NCBI GenBank assembly: GCA_009777575.1
Contig: WRLO01000020.1
Location: forward strand, 1 to 46,071
Length of the DNA stretch: 46,071 nucleotides
DNA from: Candidatus Cloacimonadota bacterium
GTDB taxonomy: Bacteria; Cloacimonadota; Cloacimonadia; Cloacimonadales; WRIO01
Direction of reading: 5' to 3'
The position numbers and the translations under genes were made by a program. Under the pieces are notes generated by a model, which was not told the origin of the DNA, made no database searches, and worked only from the letters and a program-made list of their open reading frames with translations. This document shows positions 9,610-18,763 of this stretch, piece after piece (positions within the stretch are counted from its first letter, which is position 1; each line of letters starts with the position of its first letter).

Positions 9610-10764
9610 ATGAAAAAACATTTATTTATCGTTTTTTGTCTCTTTTTAATTGTTGTAGGTTTGACTGCACAAGCTGGAAGCCCAAATCTCACAATTCAGA
9701 GAAACACAAATTTCCAACAAGCTATAAGGATATTGGAAAATTTCTCGCTACAGTTTGACAATAGAAATATTGTAAACCTTAGTAGCTTCACTGGTGGAGT
9801 TCCTATACAGATTAACAATATGCACTGGAACGAAGCCTTACACTTGATTGTAAATACCCTTGATTTACAAATCGAAGCGAGACCTGGAGCATTTATCATA
9901 ACAGATATCGTTTATGATGTGCAAGGACCTGTTGTTGAAGTTAGTGAAATTAATGACAAAATGGTCAGAATTCACGCAACTTTTTTCTATGCTGATAGAA
10001 CTTTTATGAATAATATTGGGATAGATTGGTCGACACTCGTTGACGGGCATGTTATGGGGACTATGGGGTTAAATACATCTGGAGGCGTAGCTGATCAGTT
10101 TTCAATGTCAGCTGCTTATTCATTTGACCAAGGCGGATATATCATTGATTTGGAAGGGCTTTTTAGATTTTTTGAATCAAACCAATTAGGTACTATTCTC
10201 GCGCGTCCTGCTGTCACCGTTTTAAGCGGAAGAGAAGGCTTTGTCCAGGTTGGTCAAGACTTTTCCGTCAAAACCCAAGATGATGCTGGTAACACTATCG
10301 ATGTTTTCTTCCAAACAGGTATAATCTTACAAGTTAGACCGGTTATTCTTGAAGATGAAGACGGCTTTGAAGCTATCTTTTTAGAAGCATCCATTGAAAA
10401 CAGTACTGCGGTTCCAGGAAATGTTTCTACTATCATCAACAAAAACCAAGTTAGAACTGATGCTATCTTGTTTGATGGTGAAGAAACTGTTCTCGCTGGT
10501 CTTATTGATATGGATATGACTAGAGAAAGAGGGGGAATCCCTTTCCTGAAAGACCTCCCCTGGTGGGTTTTTGGGCTTAGATACCTCTTTGGATACAATA
10601 GTTATAGAAATGTATCCAGAGAAATGGTTATTATTCTCAAAACTGAACTCGTCAATCCTGCCGTTGAAAGAATTCGTGAAAGAGAAAACTTCAGAGATCA
10701 AATCAGACAAAGAAGAATTGATTTTGAAGGTTTGCAAGACCTTTTAATTCCTGACGATTTTTAA
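9610..10764 (+). CDS. short secretin (PilQ/GspD family)
   Basis: A 384-residue outer-membrane channel protein with a signal peptide (KKHLFIVFCLFLIVVGLTAQA). An N-terminal STN/N0-like domain (~25-100, 'FQQAIRILENFSLQFDNRNIV ... MHWNEALHLIVNTLDL') precedes a compact secretin core. The core includes 'LARPAVTVLSGREGFVQVG', 'FFQTGIILQVRPVI' and the family signature near 300-325, 'RGGIPFLKDLPWWVFGLRYLFGY' (compare the usual VPxLxDIPxxGxLF). At 384 residues it is shorter than typical PilQ or GspD because the stacked N1-N3 ring domains are reduced. It ends the operon, 43 bases after the PilO-like gene, with AGGAG before the ATG and a strong terminator after the stop. No assembly ATPase or pilin gene is present in the window. 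Confidence 0.85.
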   Translation: MKKHLFIVFCLFLIVVGLTAQAGSPNLTIQRNTNFQQAIRILENFSLQFDNRNIVNLSSFTGGVPIQINNMHWNEALHLIVNTLDLQIEARPGAFIITDIVYDVQGPVVEVSEINDKMVRIHATFFYADRTFMNNIGIDWSTLVDGHVMGTMGLNTSGGVADQFSMSAAYSFDQGGYIIDLEGLFRFFESNQLGTILARPAVTVLSGREGFVQVGQDFSVKTQDDAGNTIDVFFQTGIILQVRPVILEDEDGFEAIFLEASIENSTAVPGNVSTIINKNQVRTDAILFDGEETVLAGLIDMDMTRERGGIPFLKDLPWWVFGLRYLFGYNSYRNVSREMVIILKTELVNPAVERIRERENFRDQIRQRRIDFEGLQDLLIPDDF

Positions 10765-10770
10765 ATAATT

Positions 10771-10801
10771 AAGGGGCAACCTCAATGGTTGCCCCTTTTT
10801 T
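10771..10801 (+). terminator. Rho-independent terminator of the pilus-like operon
   Basis: The stem AAGGGGCAACC / GGTTGCCCCTT (11 bp, GC-rich core, five-base loop) is followed by a T run, starting six bases after the secretin stop codon. It cleanly ends the plus-strand operon before the converging minus-strand gene. Confidence 0.93.
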
Positions 10802-10869
10802 ATTTTCCATTCTCCATTTAGAAATAATGGTTTGATAGAATACAATGCCACCAAAACAAATACTTATTC

Positions 10870-10905
10870 CGATAAGAATCATGATTGGTAGAAAATGATT
10901 ATCTT
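10870..10905 (+). repeat. palindrome + GGTAGAAAATGA linker module
   Basis: A short palindrome-like ATTCCGATAAGAAT is followed by CATGATTGGTAGAAAATGATTAT. It matches the modular dispersed repeats near 17.9, 18.9, 28.9, 38.3 and 39.3 kb. Confidence 0.5.
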
Positions 10906-10927
10906 ATGATAGTCCTATTTTTATCCC

Positions 10928-10997
10928 CCATTCTCAATTCTTAATTCTCAATTCTTAATTCTTAATTCTCAATTCTTAATTCTCAATTTTTAATTCA
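10928..10997. repeat. heptamer tandem array A (10 units, AATTC type)
   Basis: Ten consecutive 7-base units with no length change: CCATTCT, CAATTCT, TAATTCT, CAATTCT, TAATTCT (twice), CAATTCT, TAATTCT, CAATTTT, TAATTCA. The last unit contains the stop codon (TGA on the minus strand, 10995-10997) of the PNGase-like gene. The first unit belongs to the CCATT subfamily seen at 12.7, 19.0, 21.9 and 24.4 kb, which links the two subfamilies. Confidence 0.95.
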
Positions 10998-12668
10998 CTT
11001 CAAAAATATTACTTGTGCCTCTATTTTATGAAATGGCTCCCATGTTTCCCCTCGATGATGATTTATATAATCATCAGGATGGTAAGATATCCTCAATTCC
11101 CCGTCCTTTATATATTCATCCAAATTAATTTCCCATGCATGAACCACATCACCTGGCGCCCAGCCAGCCCTATCAAATTTCCATGTTCCATCTTGAGGTC
11201 GACATGGATTTAAATAATTATCTGTTCGCCACAATAGATTGTGATATTCATTTCCATTTATATATACCCATCTGTCTGAAGGTCTAAATTCTGCTGCATT
11301 CTCGTAGTTCGGATGCATTCCATGCCCACTTGTAACTATTCTGAATATTGCTGATTTTGTCTCTGAAGGGATTGGTATATGAAAATCTTCAAATAAATCT
11401 TTCATTGGTTCTTCAGGGTGACCATACTCAAAATTGCCAGACCATAACTGTTCAACTGCGAACGCTCTATTTTCCACTGGACCTTGGTAAAAATCCAGCA
11501 AGGTTGTCACTTGCCAACCTTTTTGCTCGGAAGGGTCTTCAGTAACTGGTTCCCATGTACTTATATGCGCAAAAATGTCTTTATAGCCTTGAAATAATGG
11601 TAAAAAATGGCTTACATCTACTTTCCATAAATATGGTCTTCGATATGGAGTGATATAACGCAATATCTCATATCGTGTTCCTTCTTCATCGATGAGATAA
11701 ATACTCGCACCCACATCCCAGTCTGAAACACCACCTTCCGGACCGCTCAAATCTAAAGTCATTATTACCTTATCAGCTGTCAATGTGATCTCTGGAAAAT
11801 ATACATTGATTGTCATGTTTTGCTGTTGAGAGTGAAAGACGCCTCCCTCAAGCAATAATACACTTTCCAATAACTCAAACTCTGGAGCATTACCTTTGCA
11901 AAGATAGGAAAAACTCTCAAGGATAACTGTTGTTGTTAATTCTCCTGTTGAAGCACCAAACACGGCTTGTTTCTTATATTGTGTCATTTCAGGGATAAAA
12001 TAGTTCTCGATGATTAATGTATCTTGGATCGCTAAACTTATCATAGCTCCTGCTGTGACATATCTGATTGTCAAATCAAATGTATTGATTTCTGAACCCA
12101 TCGGACTCGCTCTAAATTCAACTGGAGACATCATTTTATAAATTTCTTTACTATCCCAATGAAGTGAAATCTCGCGTTCTTCACGACCATAAAAATTTCC
12201 CCATTCATCAAACCAATGGGATGTTTGTGGATTGTATACATCGATTCCTAAACCAAATGAACCTTTGAAATTGGGACTTTCCCATGAAAATGTTTCTAAT
12301 TCTACTATGTCGTAAAAATTAGTTTCTTCTTCTTCGCTAAATAAATCTGTATTGACCAAAGAAAAACCTACACCTTCTGCGCCACGAGATATATACAAAT
12401 TGAAAGTATAATGCTCGATTTCTGATTTCTCTTCTATGATTTCTGGAAAAACTACTGCATTATTATGGTTTCTGGCGCGACCACCCTGCATGAGCTGAAG
12501 ATAATTGTTTGTAACTTCAGGTCCCAAACGACCTTTAATGTTTTTCAGTATCAAACTATTGTTATCTTCTTCATTTGAAAAATCATATTGTTTAAAATGA
12601 TATGATATTGCAGTGATATTAACTGCCAATATCAAAAACAATAAAATTAAAACATGTTTTTTTTTCAT
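10995..12668 (-). CDS. PNGase F-like peptide:N-glycosidase with N-terminal lectin-like domain
   Basis: A 557-residue secreted protein with signal peptide (KKKHVLILLFLILAVNITA). Residues ~25-255 look like an L-type lectin/concanavalin-like jelly roll ('ISRGAEGVGFSLVN', 'GSFGLGIDVYNPQ', 'INTFDLTIRYVTAGAMISLAI'). Residues ~265-557 match the two-domain PNGase F fold: 'DWDVGASIYLIDEEGTRYEILRYITPYRRP' (316-344), 'GWQVTTLLDFYQG' (384-396), 'TSGHG' (446-450), 'NAAEF' (457-461) and 'GTWKFDRAGWAPGD'. By alignment from memory, Asp318 and Glu460 correspond to the catalytic Asp60 and Glu206 of PNGase F, which cleaves N-glycans from glycoprotein asparagines. The usual Cys in 'AGWCPG' is Ala here. There is no sorting tail, so the protein may be periplasmic or exported otherwise. 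The stop codon lies inside a heptamer array. Confidence 0.8.
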   Translation of the reverse strand: MKKKHVLILLFLILAVNITAISYHFKQYDFSNEEDNNSLILKNIKGRLGPEVTNNYLQLMQGGRARNHNNAVVFPEIIEEKSEIEHYTFNLYISRGAEGVGFSLVNTDLFSEEEETNFYDIVELETFSWESPNFKGSFGLGIDVYNPQTSHWFDEWGNFYGREEREISLHWDSKEIYKMMSPVEFRASPMGSEINTFDLTIRYVTAGAMISLAIQDTLIIENYFIPEMTQYKKQAVFGASTGELTTTVILESFSYLCKGNAPEFELLESVLLLEGGVFHSQQQNMTINVYFPEITLTADKVIMTLDLSGPEGGVSDWDVGASIYLIDEEGTRYEILRYITPYRRPYLWKVDVSHFLPLFQGYKDIFAHISTWEPVTEDPSEQKGWQVTTLLDFYQGPVENRAFAVEQLWSGNFEYGHPEEPMKDLFEDFHIPIPSETKSAIFRIVTSGHGMHPNYENAAEFRPSDRWVYINGNEYHNLLWRTDNYLNPCRPQDGTWKFDRAGWAPGDVVHAWEINLDEYIKDGELRISYHPDDYINHHRGETWEPFHKIEAQVIFLK

Positions 12669-12731
12669 TAAAATCTCCTTTTTTTATTCTCTGCCACCTT
12701 CCCTGCCACCTTGAAAATATCTTAAAATTCT

Positions 12732-13102
12732 CCATTTTCCATTCTCCATTATCCATTCCCCATTATCCATTATCCATTTTCCATTATCCATTATCCATTA
12801 TCCATTATCCATTTTCCATTTTCCATTTTCCATTATCCATTATCCATTTTCCATTATCCATTATCCATTTTCCATTATCCATTATCCATTTTTCATTTTC
12901 CATTTTCCATTATCCATTATCCATTTCCCATTATCCATTATCCATTATCCATTTTCCATTTTCCATTTCCCATTTTCCATTATCCATTATCCATTATCCA
13001 TTTTCCATTTTCCATTATCCATTATCCATTATCCATTCTCCATTCTCCATTCTCCATTATCCATTATCCATTCTCCATTATCCATTCTCCATTCTCCATT
13101 CC
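12732..13102. repeat. heptamer tandem array B (53 units, CCATT type)
   Basis: A continuous run of 7-base units of the form CCATT followed by AT, TT, CT or CC. The length, 371 bases, is exactly 53 units. It ends at 13102, directly abutting the stop codon (13103-13105) of the protease gene on the minus strand. A few units carry single substitutions, for example TCATTTT. The short stretch 12669-12731 before it contains two CTGCCACCTTCC-like copies and nothing else recognisable. Confidence 0.95.
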
Positions 13103-16100
13103 CTACTTCAACAACACCATTCTCCTTGTTATATTCTCTCCTCCAGCTTTTAGGCGATAAAGATAGACACCGCTTGCTACTTTTTGTCCATTATCATTCA
13201 TACCATTCCAGACTATTTCATGGTGACCGGCTTCCAAGGTTTCATTGACTATTGTTTTGACTTTTTGTCCTCTGATATTGAATATTTCCAAAATTACCGC
13301 TCCTGCACGAGGAACTGTATACAATATCGTAGTTTCGGGGTTGAAAGGATTAGGGAAATTTTGCAATGATATTTCATAAATAGGGGGGATAGTTTCATTT
13401 TCCTCTTCATCATCTTCAAAATTATATAAGATAGCGTAAATTTCATTTAATATTTCGTAGTATTCTAGATAGGTAGTAGGTTTATAAACTGAATCCATCG
13501 GCATATTCCTTTCTCCTGTCTCAGAGGCTCTTAAATAGGCATAAGCTTGGTTTCCCGCAGCTATCAAGCGATGATGTTCATCGAGTGCGTCGATAGCTAT
13601 TAAATTGCCATATTGGTTCACTGAATTGGCATAATCAGCTGCAAATAAATGCGTCACTGCCATAGCTTCTTGAACACTTATGTATAGATCATCTTCGTCT
13701 ATCTTTGCTAAATAATTTAACAATGTATCATAATCATCGTCTATAGAACGAACAAGATACGGTAGTTTTGATATTGACATATTGGCATAGATTGAGTTTG
13801 GATAGGTTTCTATCAAATCTAAAAGATTATCTCTTCCATCTTCATAATTTCCACCAGATATCAGGTTGATGGAGACTAAATACATTTCTGCTTCTATAGA
13901 AATAGATTGACCAGTGAAATCAAAACTATGATAACTTGGATGAAAACGCGTAGGGTCGCTACGATCTATGTTCAGGTTGACACAATTTAGTTGTCCTTCA
14001 AATTCCCCCATTGCCATCAGTAAATATCTGTTTTTATAGTTTGGATATGGCAAAGAATCTGAGATAGTAGGAAAATTTTCTAAGATATTATCTCGTGTAA
14101 AGGTCAACCATCTCTGACCAATACCCTCTAACTCGGCTCGATGATTGTTTCTGATAATAGTATTATTCGCTAATGTTGAATGACCAGAATCAGCAAATCC
14201 TACTCCAGTATTGTTCTCTATGATAGTGTTTTTAAGGTATACTGATGAGGAAAAAGTCCGCAACCCATTGCCATCATTACCAGCTATTGTTACACGATTA
14301 AAATGATTTACAGCTGAGGACGCTCGAAAAATTATTCCAAACTGACCATTGTCCAAGATAGTAGAATCTGTAATATTTATATTCGATTCCAATACATAGA
14401 TACCTTGTAAATTGTTACTATAATTCATGTTGTTTATATTGGCAAAAGAGTCATAATAAATACCTATACTCCTTACATTGTTAATGTCTATGTCTTGCAT
14501 AACAAGATTTGAATTATCTAATGAAATAAGAACAATTCCGCTGATATTACCTCTTAATATACCCCCATCTTCACAATTTACAAAATAAATTCCCTCCCAC
14601 CTATAACCTTCGGGATTTGTGATGATGGTCTGCTCGCTAAAATCGATAGAGCTTTCATGGATTAATATATGATCGCCACCTATAGTGTTTCCACCACGAA
14701 AACTCGGTGTTAATATTATAGGTGTATAATATTCTGTTATCAACTTATCATACATTAGTGATCTGTTATGCCCCAATATTTCTACTTCGTTGAGAGTCAC
14801 AAATTTACTGTCCTCAAAAAATTGAATAGAACTTCCACCCTCAAGGATTATTTGACCACCATCCTTAGTAAATTCAGAATTGTAAAATATCACACTCCCT
14901 TTATCTTTGATTTCCAAGATAGTATTATTCAGGATGAGCTCGCTGTCGTCTTCAAAGACGATAGTGCTGCCCTCATTTATTACATGGATAACCGAGTTGT
15001 TCGCAGTCACTCCTGAATCAGATATATATATTGAAGCACCTGATAAAACTTCAATCAAACCGCCATTATTAAAACTTAGTGAACTTCCATTGAGAATTTC
15101 CATATTAGCACCGTTTGAGATGGTAATAGAACCATTGTTTTCAAAGTTATCATAATCATCATATATTAAACCACGGATTTGATCATTAAAATTTATATGA
15201 CTTCCTTGCATCATCTTAAATGAGCTACCCTCATCATTAATAAATATTAACCCAGATTCTACATGGATAACACTGTTGATTAATTCAAGACTTCCACCAG
15301 AAAATATTTCTATTGAATAAGATTCAAAATTGACAACACTATTAATTATAGACAAGGTAGCATTGTTATGAATTATCATGTTTTTATCTACATTTATTGT
15401 TTCATCTAAAATAGTTGTATCATCATCTATGACTATATGATTGCTTTCAAACATATTTTTTATGGCTGAAAAGATGTTTAATCTTCCTCCTGTTATCGTA
15501 ATATCTTGCAGATCATCTAAAGGATCTACTGATTCTAACAGATAATTTTTCATTGACAATGCTAATTCACCCGGGTTTGTTCTGAACTGCCTTAACCTAT
15601 TTTCACTTGTAGCTCTATACATTAGAGCTATAGCGCCTGATACTTGAGGTGCTGATAATGAAGTTCCTATTTGATTAATATATGGAGTGGGAGGAAAAAC
15701 TGTAGATCTGACATCAGTCCCAGGTGCTCCTAAAGCAACATTTTGAGCACCCCAGCCTGAAATTGGATATTTTTCATCTTTGTTAGTTGTGTTTGTCACT
15801 ACTATCTTGTATTGTGAATTTAATGAAGGAGGGAAAAAATGGTTATCTCCGATATCTATATCAATTCCTGCATTGGGTGCTGTCATTATCGTCAATACTC
15901 CAATACTACCTAAATTGTCTATTAATATCTTGAATTTGTTGTTGTTGGGAATATTAGGATGTGGAGATGCCATAGAAATATTTATTGCAACTATATGTGC
16001 CCCTCTTTGTCCACCTGATTCATTATATTCCTGTCTGAAAGCATGAACATATTTGAATGCAGCTTCAAAATTATCAGTACTTTGGACTCTGATAGGCAAA

Positions 16101-17020
16101 ATTTTTATATTTCTATCTTTTCCTGAAATCCCGCTTATGCCAATAGCATCATTTCCATTTGCTGCAATGATCCCGCTTACCATAGTACCATGAAAATCAT
16201 CTTGTTGCCCTGTTTGGACATATCTGTTATTATCGACGAAATTCCATCCTTGTATATCATCGATATATCCGTTACCATCATCATCGATACCGTTTCCAAG
16301 ACCAGTATCCTCACCAGGATTTACCCACCAATTTATCTCATCGTTTGTTAATCTAAATCCTCCATGTTGCCCTCCGTCAAAAACAGCTATCACTATTTCT
16401 CGATTGTTCTTGTTGGGTATAGAGTCCATATAATGCCAACCCAATGTAGCTTTTATATCTGCACCTGCATCGCCCGGATAAAGAATACCAGTAATTGAGC
16501 TTTCTACATATTGCCCTGTGTTTTTTAAAGCCCATTGATTTACAAACTCAGGATCATTGGGAATGAATTCACCTTGCTCTATGTGATAGCCTAAAGTATC
16601 TGGTGGAGGACTATATGGAACATAATTTGGATCTGTAAAAACCCTAGGTATTCCCGGCTCTATAATATTGTCATACAAAAACGCGGGAGGGCTTGGAATA
16701 GTCATATTAGCACTCTGTATAGCATCCATAACACGACTGTCTTGCCTAAGAAACTCCAAAAATGCCGCATCGTCTTCGTTGGGGACTAATTTGGGGTTAT
16801 ATGTTATAGTAAGACTAGTACCGTCCCAGTTTCTATAATATGAGTAACGAGTTACTTTCAAATCGAAATCTGAATATGTGTCCATGAAAGCTTCAATCCC
16901 ACTTTCTTGAACTTCTCCGAATAGCGTAATGCTTGCACTACCTGGAATTGGCTGTGCCATCCAACTTGAGATACACACAATGATTAGCAAAACTGCTAAT
17001 AAATAATTCTTATTTTTCAT
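13103..17020 (-). CDS. subtilisin-like S8 protease with beta-helix and type IX-like sorting tail
   Basis: A 1305-residue secreted protease. Signal peptide 1-22; propeptide-like region 28-~150 ('ITLFGEVQESGIEAFMDTYSDFDLKVTR ...'); S8 catalytic domain ~160-520 with Asp215 (AVFDGGQHG), His277 (DDFHGTMVSG) and Ser454 (IGTSLSAPQVSG), and Asn383 as the likely oxyanion residue. A parallel beta-helix follows (~525-985) with many 'NNTIIENNTGVGF'-style rungs of Asn and Ile, then a helical TPR-like region (~1060-1200), and finally a sorting domain (NFPNPFNPETTILY ... FNIRGQKVKTIVNE ... SGVYLYRLKAGG ... RRMVLLK). The D-G-G context of the catalytic Asp differs from the usual D-T/S-G. It likely degrades or processes protein at the cell surface. 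Two N-terminal paralogues with matching promoter and leader lie just upstream. The stop codon abuts heptamer array B. Confidence 0.9.
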   Translation of the reverse strand: MKNKNYLLAVLLIIVCISSWMAQPIPGSASITLFGEVQESGIEAFMDTYSDFDLKVTRYSYYRNWDGTSLTITYNPKLVPNEDDAAFLEFLRQDSRVMDAIQSANMTIPSPPAFLYDNIIEPGIPRVFTDPNYVPYSPPPDTLGYHIEQGEFIPNDPEFVNQWALKNTGQYVESSITGILYPGDAGADIKATLGWHYMDSIPNKNNREIVIAVFDGGQHGGFRLTNDEINWWVNPGEDTGLGNGIDDDGNGYIDDIQGWNFVDNNRYVQTGQQDDFHGTMVSGIIAANGNDAIGISGISGKDRNIKILPIRVQSTDNFEAAFKYVHAFRQEYNESGGQRGAHIVAINISMASPHPNIPNNNKFKILIDNLGSIGVLTIMTAPNAGIDIDIGDNHFFPPSLNSQYKIVVTNTTNKDEKYPISGWGAQNVALGAPGTDVRSTVFPPTPYINQIGTSLSAPQVSGAIALMYRATSENRLRQFRTNPGELALSMKNYLLESVDPLDDLQDITITGGRLNIFSAIKNMFESNHIVIDDDTTILDETINVDKNMIIHNNATLSIINSVVNFESYSIEIFSGGSLELINSVIHVESGLIFINDEGSSFKMMQGSHINFNDQIRGLIYDDYDNFENNGSITISNGANMEILNGSSLSFNNGGLIEVLSGASIYISDSGVTANNSVIHVINEGSTIVFEDDSELILNNTILEIKDKGSVIFYNSEFTKDGGQIILEGGSSIQFFEDSKFVTLNEVEILGHNRSLMYDKLITEYYTPIILTPSFRGGNTIGGDHILIHESSIDFSEQTIITNPEGYRWEGIYFVNCEDGGILRGNISGIVLISLDNSNLVMQDIDINNVRSIGIYYDSFANINNMNYSNNLQGIYVLESNINITDSTILDNGQFGIIFRASSAVNHFNRVTIAGNDGNGLRTFSSSVYLKNTIIENNTGVGFADSGHSTLANNTIIRNNHRAELEGIGQRWLTFTRDNILENFPTISDSLPYPNYKNRYLLMAMGEFEGQLNCVNLNIDRSDPTRFHPSYHSFDFTGQSISIEAEMYLVSINLISGGNYEDGRDNLLDLIETYPNSIYANMSISKLPYLVRSIDDDYDTLLNYLAKIDEDDLYISVQEAMAVTHLFAADYANSVNQYGNLIAIDALDEHHRLIAAGNQAYAYLRASETGERNMPMDSVYKPTTYLEYYEILNEIYAILYNFEDDEEENETIPPIYEISLQNFPNPFNPETTILYTVPRAGAVILEIFNIRGQKVKTIVNETLEAGHHEIVWNGMNDNGQKVASGVYLYRLKAGGENITRRMVLLK

Positions 17021-17067
17021 AATTTACTCCTTTGCTCTTTTTAGGCGAGCTACCCTGATTTTTTTTG

Positions 17068-17127
17068 CTCAAAAATATGATAAACATATTTTTTGAGACA
17101 TTATTTTATTTATACAGTTCTTGTCAA
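17068..17127 (-). promoter_or_regulatory. promoter and 5' hairpin of the S8 protease gene
   Basis: On the minus strand TTGACA (17127-17122) is followed after 17 bases by ATAATG (17104-17099), a fair sigma-70-type promoter. Immediately downstream an inverted repeat, CTCAAAAAATATG / CATATTTTTGAG (17097-17068), would sit at the very 5' end of the mRNA. The leader then reads GGGTAGCTCGCCTAAAAAGAGCAAAGGAG before the ATG. The same block occurs upstream of both truncated paralogues. Confidence 0.6.
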
Positions 17128-17736
17128 CACATTTTCAAAATTCCATATTTTTTCATTTATCCAACAGTTTATATCATCGTTTATTACAGTACCGAACCCA
17201 TAATCTAATACCGCTATAGAAATTTCTCTATCATTCTTGTTAGGTATAATATCTAGCATAGACCATGATTTTTCTAAACCTAAAGTACTAAAATACCATG
17301 GGTTGTTGGAGGCATTCATACCTTGTATGTTCAATAATTGCTCTTCATTTTCATCATTTTTGAGTTCCGGTCTAGGATCTCTGATTCTTAGTTCATTATT
17401 AAGGTTGCGTATGGTACCTCCTCTCTCCGGTATACGAGCATTTCTAACTTTAGGATCTTCTTTTAATCTTTCTACAAATGCAGCATGATCATCTACTAAA
17501 TCGCTTTCATAAGTGAAACCGAACAAATTAAGACTTCGAAAAAGACTACCAAAAAGTTTTAACCCATATTCTTCATAACTAGCGACAAAGATTTCGAGTT
17601 TTTCAGCATCAACATCTTCTGCTAACCATATTGTTAAATATCCCAGACTATGTGTTTCAGCTTCATAAGCTAACAATCCACATATACTTAAAGCTAAGAT
17701 CAGCAAAATCGCTAATAAAAAATTCTTGTTTTTCAT
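17110..17736 (-). pseudogene. truncated S8 protease paralogue (propeptide and start of catalytic domain)
   Basis: A 208-residue reading frame with signal peptide (KNKNFLLAILLILALSICGLLA), a diverged propeptide-like region, and the first catalytic-domain strand with the Asp motif ('NDREISIAVLDYGFGTVINDDINCWINE', comparable to 'NNREIVIAVFDGG' of the full-length protease). It ends before His and Ser. The last residues (ENVLTRTV) are encoded by the promoter block of the downstream full-length gene, so the truncation point is a duplication junction. Unlike the other paralogue, it is well diverged from the intact protease. It cannot be an active protease. A residual role as a secreted propeptide-type inhibitor is possible but unproven. 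Confidence 0.75.
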
Positions 17737-17784
17737 AATTTACTCCTTTGCTCTTTTTAGGCGAGCTACCCTGATTTTTTTTTA

Positions 17785-17844
17785 CTCAAAAACATGATAA
17801 ACATATTTTTTGAGACACTATTTTTTTATGTTGTTCTTGTCAAC
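17785..17844 (-). promoter_or_regulatory. second copy of protease promoter and 5' hairpin
   Basis: This is a near-copy of the block upstream of the full-length protease: TTGACA (17844-17839, minus strand), then the CTCAAAAAATATG / CATGTTTTTGAG hairpin (17814-17785), then the same GGGTAGCTCGCC...AAAGGAG leader to the ATG at 17736. It would drive the diverged truncated paralogue. Confidence 0.55.
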
Positions 17845-17892
17845 ACATTTATTATTGCTGTTATATCAATCAATTTAATGTTTTTTTCTTTT

Positions 17893-17959
17893 TTATTCCT
17901 TAGGAATAATGGCTTGGTAGAAAACGATACCACCTCAACCGATCCTTACTCCGCTAGGA
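17893..17959 (+). repeat. palindrome + GGTAGAAAACGA linker module
   Basis: ATTCCTTAGGAAT (palindromic) is followed by AATGGCTTGGTAGAAAACGAT and a further TACTCCGCTAGGA half-module. It is the same family as at 18.9 and 39.3 kb. Its end is interrupted by the MITE-like element that follows. Confidence 0.6.
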
Positions 17960-18178
17960 GTCCTCTCCGAAAAGTATATTAATAAAATTTTACCTTACAT
18001 AAGCCTCTTAGGTATGTGAAGCTAGGTAGAAAATGATGTAAAACCACAAAACCGCATCCCGTAGGGATGCAACCAATCAATTGGCACATTTTGTAGCATC
18101 CCTAAAAGATGCAACATGGTGCATATATTCCTTTCTACAGAGCTAACATTTCTACGCAAATGACTTTTCGGAGAGCAC
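17960..18178. mobile_element. MITE-like element, copy 1 (219 bp)
   Basis: Terminal inverted repeats GTCCTCTCCGAAAAGT (17960-17975) and ACTTTTCGGAGAGCAC (18163-18178) match at 15 of 16 positions. The inside holds palindromes (GCATCCCGTAGGGATGC) and the linker GGTAGAAAATGATG, with no coding capacity. The 12-base sequence ACTCCGCTAGGA flanks both sides (17948-17959 and 18177-18188, overlapping the end of the right repeat by two bases), as a target-site duplication would. A second copy lies at 28801-29016. Confidence 0.7.
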
Positions 18179-18203
18179 TCCGCTAGGAATAATGCTTCCA
18201 TAG

Positions 18204-18716
18204 CTATCTGTCCAGAATTATGTAAATTCCATTGCTCATCAAAAAAGCATCATTGGGAATGAATTCACCTTGCTCTATGTGATAGCCTAAAGTATCTGGT
18301 GGAGGACTATATGGAACATAATTTGGATCTGTAAAAACCCTAGGTATTCCCGGCTCTATAACATTGTCATACAAAAACGCTGGAGGGCTTGGAATAGTCA
18401 AATTAGCATTCTGTATAACATCCATAACACGACTGTCTTGTCTAAGAAACTCCAAAAATGCCGCTTCGTCTTCGTTGGGGACTAATTTGGGATTATATGT
18501 TATAGTAAGAGTAGTACCATCCCAATTTCTATAATATGAGTTACGAGTTGCTTTCAAATCGAAATCTGAATATGTATCCATGAAAGTTTCAATCTCACTT
18601 TCATGAACTTCTCCGAATAGCGTAACGATTGCGCTACCTGGAATTGGCTGTGCCATCAAACTTGAGATACACACAATGATTAGCAAAAATGCTAATAAAT
18701 AATTCTTATTTTTCAT
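18204..18716 (-). pseudogene. truncated near-identical copy of the S8 protease N-terminus
   Basis: A 170-residue frame whose first ~155 residues are nearly identical to those of the full-length protease (same signal peptide and propeptide, with changes such as EVHESEIETF for EVQESGIEAF). After 'EGEFIPNDAF'-type sequence it leaves homology (LMSNGIYIILDR) before any catalytic residue. The upstream promoter and leader are also copied. This is a recent partial duplication. It still encodes an intact signal peptide plus propeptide, so it could in principle yield a secreted inhibitor or chaperone of the protease. More simply, it is debris. Confidence 0.8.
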
Positions 18717-18763
18717 AATTTACTCCTTTGCTCTTTTTAGGCGAGCTACCATGATTTTTTTTA

